Shown here: in pieces, positions 58,236 through 64,000 of the stretch
Numbering within the stretch: position 1 is the stretch's first letter
Layout of the letters: each line of letters opens with the position of its first letter
Made by a program: the position numbers and the translations under genes
Notes under the pieces: model-generated
Seen by the model: only the letters and a program-made list of their open reading frames with translations
Database searches by the model: none
Told to the model about the DNA's origin: nothing
Source: Aaosphaeria pasadenensis
Taxonomy: Eukaryota; Ascomycota; Dothideomycetes; Pleosporales
Reading direction: 5' to 3'
DNA: 64,000 nucleotides
NCBI GenBank assembly: GCA_022813625.1
Contig: JAKLMB010000041.1
Span: 186,001 to 250,000, forward strand

Positions 58236-59071
58236 CTGTCCATAAGACAGCTTGTCAATAGAAGGGCGCAAGTCAGATATTAAAATATTTAGATTTAACA
58301 CCAGTTGGAAAACGAAAGGGCGCCATATTCACATGATGTGTATACAAGATGGTTTCATGATAGTCTCTCCAACACGTTCCCGAGTGTGATTAGGCCTGGA
58401 AAATTGATGACCACTACCTGTCGCTGATTGCAACCTATAAATCTTCGGTAGAAGAATATATGAGCACGATTTAGCCATCGAAATAAGAAATACTCACAGC
58501 AACATCTCGTGATTTGGACGAAGACTGGGACACCCAGCGATGAAACGGTGGAAGGGAGCATTTCCAAACTTCTTTGAACATTTAGTGGCTAACTCATTAG
58601 AATTCACCACCGCCTATATTATTTCAAGTAGAAGACTCTGTTCGTAGTAGTTTTTCCTTCGTAATAAGTATTTAGCTTCACTCGTTAATGCTGGTTGCAG
58701 TACCCCAAATACTCAAGGCGACGAAAGTGAGTGATCTCGAACCTCCTCTATCAAGCATATAGTCATGATCTTTCCCAATGAATAAATCGAGAATCGAAGC
58801 TATTTGACATCAATAGGATTTGATAATATTTAATTATGCAATTACAGCTCGGCCGCAACTTCTAAATAGACGGAAGGGGATAGCTCCAGGAATAACTGTT
58901 ATTATACATAGTGAATTTGGTTCCACGGAAGGCAACTTTCCATTTGGCCACATTTGGTAAACTTGATTGATTAATGTGATAATGGATCTTTAACAATTTG
59001 AATCCAACTAGGTGGCTAATGACGGTGCCACGGGTGCTGTACGATGATTGTTCTCTAGATTCCCCGAGTTG

Positions 59072-59098
59072 CGGAACGCGGAACGCGGAACGCGGAAA
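59072..59098 (+). promoter_or_regulatory. CGGAACG direct-repeat array upstream of P450 3
   Basis: Three perfect CGGAACG units and a fourth CGGAAA unit lie at a strict 7 bp period, about 355-380 bp upstream of the P450 3 ATG. Directly repeated CGG triplets are a standard target form for Zn2Cys6 regulators, and such a gene lies two genes to the left. Confidence 0.5.
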
Positions 59099-59451
59099 GT
59101 GGTTGCGAGCAAGTGCAGGGACGATTCACCTATTTTGCGGGGTTTGGGGTAATCGGACGCAACGATTTACCGACAGAATGAACCGCTTTGATCATTGTTC
59201 ATTCAAAATTGAAGTGCCTTGACGTAGATACCTGAATTATCTTGGTCTGATTGTATTTCATTGGCCAACACAATCCGACGCCCTTCGTTGGCGCGGTTGT
59301 TGACAACGGTCCTCGGTCGGATGTGCTCTTTGAACGCTACTATAAGAGGGCAAGTTTGGGAATGTTCTATCACTGTATTGCCCCTCAAGCTTTCCAACCT
59401 TGAGTGCGTTGCCAACAGTGCCGTGAAGTCTTTTCTTGAATATCGAAAACT

Positions 59452-61045
59452 ATGCACTCTTCAGTATTCATATATGGCGCTGCCTTACTTCTCACCATCT
59501 ACACCCTGCGCTGGGTGTGGCATCTTTTTACGTCACCAACGCGAGCGATACCAGGACCATTTGTAGCCCGATTCACTCGTTTATGGTATTTCAAGCATGT
59601 CCGCTCCGGGTCTTTCCACCACGAAAACATTGCGCTCCATGAAAAGTATGGGCCAATATGCCGTGTAGCGCCAAACCTCTACTCAATATCGTCACCCGAC
59701 AAGACTGTTTATGGCATTGGGTCAAAATTCCCGAAAGGTGACTGGTACCAGGGTTGGAAACATCCAAGTCCAGATAGATGGACACTCTTCCCAGAACAGA
59801 ACATGAAACGACATGCCGAGACTCGGAAACGCTTCCAGAACTTGTACAGCATGAGCTCTCTACTCTCCTATGAGGGATACGTCGATGACTGTATCGACAT
59901 ATTTATCAACAAGCTCAAGCAATTTGCGCGGTCAGGGCAGGTTGTAGACCTTGTTCACTGGTTCCAGTGTTACGCTTTCGATGTCATGGGAGAGATAACA
60001 TACTCTGAGCGCTTTGGATTCCTGGACAACGGTGATGACATCGAAGGAACGATGGCTGCCCTTGACCGATCTATGCTTTACTCCACGCTCGTGGGCATCT
60101 TTCCCTCCCTGCACCCATATTTATACGCAATGATGGAGAAACTTCCAGGAACGGGTGCTGCTGGTCGCACCTATCTCATGAAATTTGTTCAGAAGAGAAT
60201 AAACGACCGGAACCTGGCGAAAAAGCAAGGTACACACAATACGCGGAGTAAATCGGCAGACAATGATGTGGCTCCACAAGATTTTCTCGATAAGCTTTCG
60301 GAAGCGCAACAGGTCAACCCTGAAAAAGTGACTCCTTACCATATTTTTATGATGGGATTAAGCAACATAATCGCCGGCTCGGATACTACGGCAGTTTCTC
60401 TTTGTAGTGCCTTCTTTCACCTGTTGACATCGCCATCGGCGCTTCAGAAACTGAGGCAAGAAATCGACCAGAAGTGCCCTCAGGGTCAGAGGGTCACGTT
60501 CAAGATCTCGCAAGACATGCCTTACTTGCAGGCTGTGATTAAGGAAGCACTTCGGCTACATCCCGCTACAGGACTACCTCTTTGGAGAGTTGTTCCTGAG
60601 GGTGGATTTCACATCGAAGGGTACTCTCTACCTGCGGGTACCAATATTGGTATCAACACATGGGTTGCGCATTACGATAAGAGGATTTACGGAGAGGATG
60701 CTCATCTGTTCCGACCAGAGCGATGGGAAGAGGCAAAGGAGAATGATAAGATGCGTTACCAAGCGATGGAAGCCAACTTCATGCCGGTAGAGTACCTCTC
60801 TCTTTCATATCCATCCCTGCTAACATGATATCTAGTTTGGCCTGGGTTCCAGAACCTGTCTAGGGCGTCACATTTCGACGTTAGAAATGTCAAAGCTTGT
60901 ACCCGAGATTGTGAGAACGTTAGATCTGGACCTGACGATCTCGAAAGAGCAATGGAAAACAATCAACTATTGGTTTGTGAAGCCAGAGCGCTTACCGGTC
61001 ACTGTGCGTGTTCGCGACACGATGAACTCTGAGAAAGTGCTATAG
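59452..61045 (+). CDS. Cytochrome P450 monooxygenase 3, pisatin-demethylase-like
   Basis: Exons 59452-60786 and 60836-61045 give 514 residues; the 49 bp intron (CTAAC branch) sits just before the heme loop. The N-terminus is a short anchor (SVFIYGAALLLTIYTL) followed by RAIPGPFVARF. Motifs: I-helix IIAGSDTTAVSL, ExxR in KEALRLHP, PERW in FRPERWEE, heme loop FGLGSRTCLGR with Cys453. The segment KFPKGDWYQGWKHPSPDRWTLF is typical of the fungal group that contains pisatin demethylase (CYP57). Members of that group oxidise diverse polycyclic substrates, including cluster intermediates. It lies directly upstream of a decayed GMC oxidoreductase and the second terpene cyclase. Confidence 0.92.
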
Positions 61046-61389
61046 CAAGTCGTATGTGTTATTCTGAAGAGAATTCAGATTTATCATGGCACATTGATTT
61101 TAACATTGGATATCTCAAGGAACTAGCACAATGAAGTTTTATGAAGTTGAATATGTACGCTAATTGATGAGTTTAGTGTTGCAATACCTTCTTCGTTGTA
61201 ACTTATATCTTCTAATCAGATGCTGTTTGGTCTACCGTATTTTTGTCGGACATACGTGTCTGGTACAATTGGGAAGATACTGTCTCGAAGCTACATTCTT
61301 TCATCTAAACCATACTTCTGTCATAACAGAGAAGAAGTACTGATCAGGAATCAGGGTAAAGCGTGCCTGGAAAATAATCGTCACCGCCT

Positions 61390-62060
61390 CCCAATTTCTT
61401 ATCAGCTCATTGACCAACCCTCCTACGTTTCGGTTCAATTCCTCCATTGTCGAGCTTTAAGTCAATGCACCAAGCTGTCTTCAATGGGGAACATTTCAAT
61501 TCCACCTCAGCTTACATCACGTTTGAGAGGTTGCTCTCGGCTGCTCGCAACGTCCTATCTCCAGCCATGAGATCAGTCTTATCCCAGTTCCCTTTTGACT
61601 GACCTGATGTCGAATACATCGCCGGCAGTGCTCCTGGGCCAAATGAGACTACACCTGGGTTCCAAGTGCACCATCTCTCCCGCGGCTCAGTCAGCATCTA
61701 CAATGCTGGCCCTCTGCCGCTCCTACGATCAAAATAGGCTAGTTCACCAATCCCACGGACGGGGAAGTTGCCGTCGCTGCCCTCAAGCGCGCCAGGGATG
61801 TCTGACTAGCATTTCCGAAATTCGATCGAGCGCGGAGATTTCTCCCGGAGCAGCTGTCAACACCGACGCTCAGATATTGGATTGGCCCGTAATGAAGCCA
61901 TGCATATTGTGTTTGGCATGCAAGCGCTGCATGCGCCATGATCACGACCTAGCGATGACGGAGAGTGGCTAGCGCGCTCATGATAATTGTCACAACAACC
62001 ACTCGGACTTCTCCCGGCATCAGCACCTTTTTTGCAACAGGAGGTGCTAGTGTCTTAGTG
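61390..62060 (+). pseudogene. Decayed GMC oxidoreductase (C-terminal part)
   Basis: Reading the plus strand in frame with the TGA at 61600 gives recognisable GMC substrate-domain sequence: NSTSAYITFERLLSAARN, then PDVEYIAGSAPGPNETTP after the TGA, then HHLSRGSVSIYNAGPLP, the conserved P-x-SRG-x-V block, ending at a TAG at 61735. A shifted frame continues with NPTDGEVAVAALKRARD and stops at TGA, and a third frame carries SPGAAVNTDAQILD, the GMC segment before the active-site His region. At least two stops and two frameshifts break the gene, and the FAD-binding N-terminal half was not found upstream. These flavin enzymes oxidise alcohols. It lies between P450 3 and the second terpene cyclase, so it may be a lost tailoring step. 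Confidence 0.8.
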
Positions 62061-63311
62061 GGGAGTGGGGTGTGACGAGCCATGACTCCGTACGACCAGA
62101 CCGAACGGACCACTGAAGCTAGAAGGACCTGAGAAGAGTAACCAGGCACGCCACGGGAGTTATCAGGAGGATTAAGGACAGTTTCGGGATATGTAAGTGC
62201 TACGAAGTATTGTGTCTATGTTTTTAAACATCGTGGCTTGTGAAGGTGGGAGTAGATTCAGTTTCATACGCCGGGGCTCATGTGAGTCAACGATCTATCT
62301 CGCGGATAGATGCACCTTGAGACGCATCAAGAAGCGCATATGGCGATGAAGGCAGCCGCATCCTTGCCATTTCGGAACTCGTCTACTCAACTTATCGTTC
62401 GTGTTGGTTGAGGGCGCTTAGAAGGTATTCTGGCCGTTTTCGGAACGCTTCAACGGGTCGAATGCCACATTGGACTTGGGTTTGCTCTACAATAGCCACT
62501 GATCAACGGCCCGCACTCTATATTTTGGTGCCCGCTAGTTGCCGCTCGTGAGTAAATGGCACCATGATCGCAGGTTACCTTATCATCCTTGTTTTTCGCC
62601 TCACCATGGCATGATTGCGGAAGGTCCATGATGGTATGGACTGTCGATGTTTGCCGACTTGTATATCATATCATTTCATCCGAGCTGGCCAGGAGAGACC
62701 CATATGTTGTCGTACATCAAAAGCGAGTACAGGGCATACCAAGATTGTGGTATTACCCCTCTCCAGTCGCCCAGCAGCATAATGATTCCCAACTCCCAAA
62801 TCAATGGTAGTATACGTGAAGAAAGCGGTAATCAATACATAGTATTAAGACAACGTTGCGCGAGAGTACAAAGAACAATTCAGACAGGCATCGAAATCTC
62901 ACTGCAAATATGTTAGCCGCGCTATTTTATATAGTTTTTATAACTGGCGCTTCGTTCCGAACTCCCAATCTCTGTTGGCATCGTTATGTCCTAGGAACTA
63001 AAAGAGGATAGATCCGTCCTGCACCGTGATCCTTCAGCTAAGCGATATAGTTCTAGGTTCAACGGTTATTGCAATGGTTCAATCCTGGCCTTGGAAAATG
63101 TTTCTATCAGCCTCAGCCTATTGCACGACCTGGACCACCTAACCGTGAAAGTCCCACTGTACGGCAGACTGTCACGAAAGCCTCCTCAGCACACCGATAC
63201 ACTCATTTACACACTCCTAACTACGACGATTCAGGTTCCGTCTCTTGATTCGAAACAAGACCTTATCGATATAGTTAGCACATAACCTCTTGGCCTGATT
63301 GCATCCACACG
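62061..63311. promoter_or_regulatory. Intergenic upstream of the second terpene cyclase
   Basis: This 1.25 kb has no recognisable gene. CGGAAC occurs at 62373-62378 and 62441-62446, and its complement GTTCCG at 62954-62959, 358 bp upstream of the cyclase ATG. The interval between P450 3 and the GMC relic (61046-61389) is A/T-rich with nothing seen. Confidence 0.45.
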
Positions 63312-64000
63312 ATGGCTCAACTTTCGTTCGCAAAAGACGTCCTATCCACGAGTACCGACTACGCAGCCCCTAATCCTGTGCTTGGTCAGGCCTCTTCTGA
63401 GCTTGAGAATCAATTCCACAGAAGGAAGCTGCTCGCATCTCTCCGTGGGCAAACAATCCGGGTACCGGATCTCAAGCCTCTGTTTAGTCATTGGCCAACG
63501 AAGACGAATGACGACATCGATCAGATGCGACAAGACATACATGAATGGCTAGATACGTAAGGAGATTGACATTACCTGTACCTCTTTACTGGCCAATTGA
63601 CAGCAGAAAAGTATGCTGACCTGATGCATCATATAGTACTGTGGCTCCGGGAAACATGTTGGCTGGACTGCAGGCATCCGATTTTGGCCTGTTTGGCGCG
63701 ACGTGGTGGCCATGTGCGCCTTTCGAAAGACTAAGAATCGTCACCTACCTAGCTGTCTGGCTCTTCACCTGGGATGATGGTAAGAACACCAAATTGCGAT
63801 GATGCTTTGCAGTTCAACTAAATGGTGCATTCGAATCTTACAGAAATCGACCTTTCTGATGGAACCATGTGGAATGAATTCGGTGCAGCGCAGAGCTACC
63901 GCGAGCAAACAATTGCCTACGTACGCTATTCACTCGGAATTGATGTCGACAAACCAAGCATTGAAAATCGAATCATCCTCAATTTCGAACCAATAGGTGC
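63312..64000 (+). CDS. Class I terpene cyclase 2, sesquiterpene-synthase-like, 5' part only
   Basis: Exons 63312-63556, 63637-63779 and 63844 to the right edge give the first ~180 residues; introns are 80 and 64 bp. The order RVPDLKPLFSHWPTKTND, ASDFGLFGATWWPCAPFERL and YLAVWLFTWDD-EID is that of fungal mono-/sesquiterpene cyclases. The Asp-rich metal motif D128-D-E-I-D132 is restored exactly by splicing across the second intron. The NSE triad and RY pair would lie beyond the window. CAATAG followed by GTGC at the edge may be the next donor, at 63997. This cyclase type normally acts on farnesyl diphosphate, and unlike terpene cyclase 1 is not usually fused to a prenyltransferase. It belongs to a different subfamily from the cyclase at 37-38 kb. 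Confidence 0.88.

Larger units (their letters stand above)
57966..59451. promoter_or_regulatory. Divergent promoter region, DUF1330-like gene and P450 3
   Basis: This 1.5 kb A/T-rich stretch separates two divergent starts. It carries CGG-N4-CCG (CGGAACTCCG) at 58226-58235 and a four-copy CGGAA direct repeat at 59072-59098. No protein-like frame was recognised. Confidence 0.55.

Noticed and set aside
61949..62149. Minus-strand frame resembling a transporter tail
   Set aside because: Hydrophobic by chance; the plus strand in the same place reads as GMC oxidoreductase relic.
1..64000. tRNA, rRNA, CRISPR array, intact transposase or reverse transcriptase
   Set aside because: No convincing sequence for any of these was found by eye on either strand.

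Overview
The window is a nuclear segment of a filamentous ascomycete (Pezizomycotina). The evidence is dense intron-bearing genes with 47-60 bp introns, GT..AG borders and CTAAC/CTGAC branch sites, a fungal Zn2Cys6 regulator, a cerato-platanin, GPI-anchored cupredoxin and several fungal P450s. A Dothideomycete is plausible, but the sequence alone does not settle the class. No rRNA, tRNA, CRISPR array or intact transposon was recognised. Exon borders were set by hand from splice sites, reading-frame continuity and family motifs.

Positions 1 to about 24 kb are conserved housekeeping content: a SET-domain protein (cut by the left edge), a PRCC-family protein, the TORC2 subunit Sin1/Avo1, an orphan 730-residue protein, a CLC chloride channel, an isoamyl-acetate-hydrolysing esterase, a coiled-coil protein with a degenerate retropepsin-like domain, and a UBP12-type deubiquitinase. 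From 25 to 32 kb genes are sparse: two small secreted proteins (cerato-platanin; GPI-anchored cupredoxin), an orphan gene, and an approximately 530 bp tandem duplication with transition-biased divergence.

From about 33 kb to the right edge the content becomes metabolic. It holds a flavin monooxygenase, an MFS permease of the allantoate/nicotinate type, a stand-alone class I terpene cyclase that resembles only the cyclase half of ophiobolin F/fusicoccadiene synthases, two convergent P450s, an HSL-type hydrolase, a secreted beta-lactamase-like serine hydrolase, a 2-oxoglutarate/Fe(II) oxygenase, a protein with two tandem DsbA/HCCA-isomerase folds, a Zn2Cys6 regulator, a DUF1330-like protein, a pisatin-demethylase-like P450, a decayed GMC oxidoreductase and, at the right edge, the start of a second, sesquiterpene-synthase-like cyclase.

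The simplest reading is one or two adjoining terpenoid gene clusters. Cyclase 1 would make a hydrocarbon from a prenyl diphosphate supplied in trans, and the P450s and flavin enzyme would oxidise it. Cyclase 2, the third P450 and the dead GMC gene form a second unit beside the regulator. A CGGAAC direct-repeat array upstream of that P450, with scattered copies near its neighbours, is a candidate binding site for the regulator. Cluster membership and product are inference.
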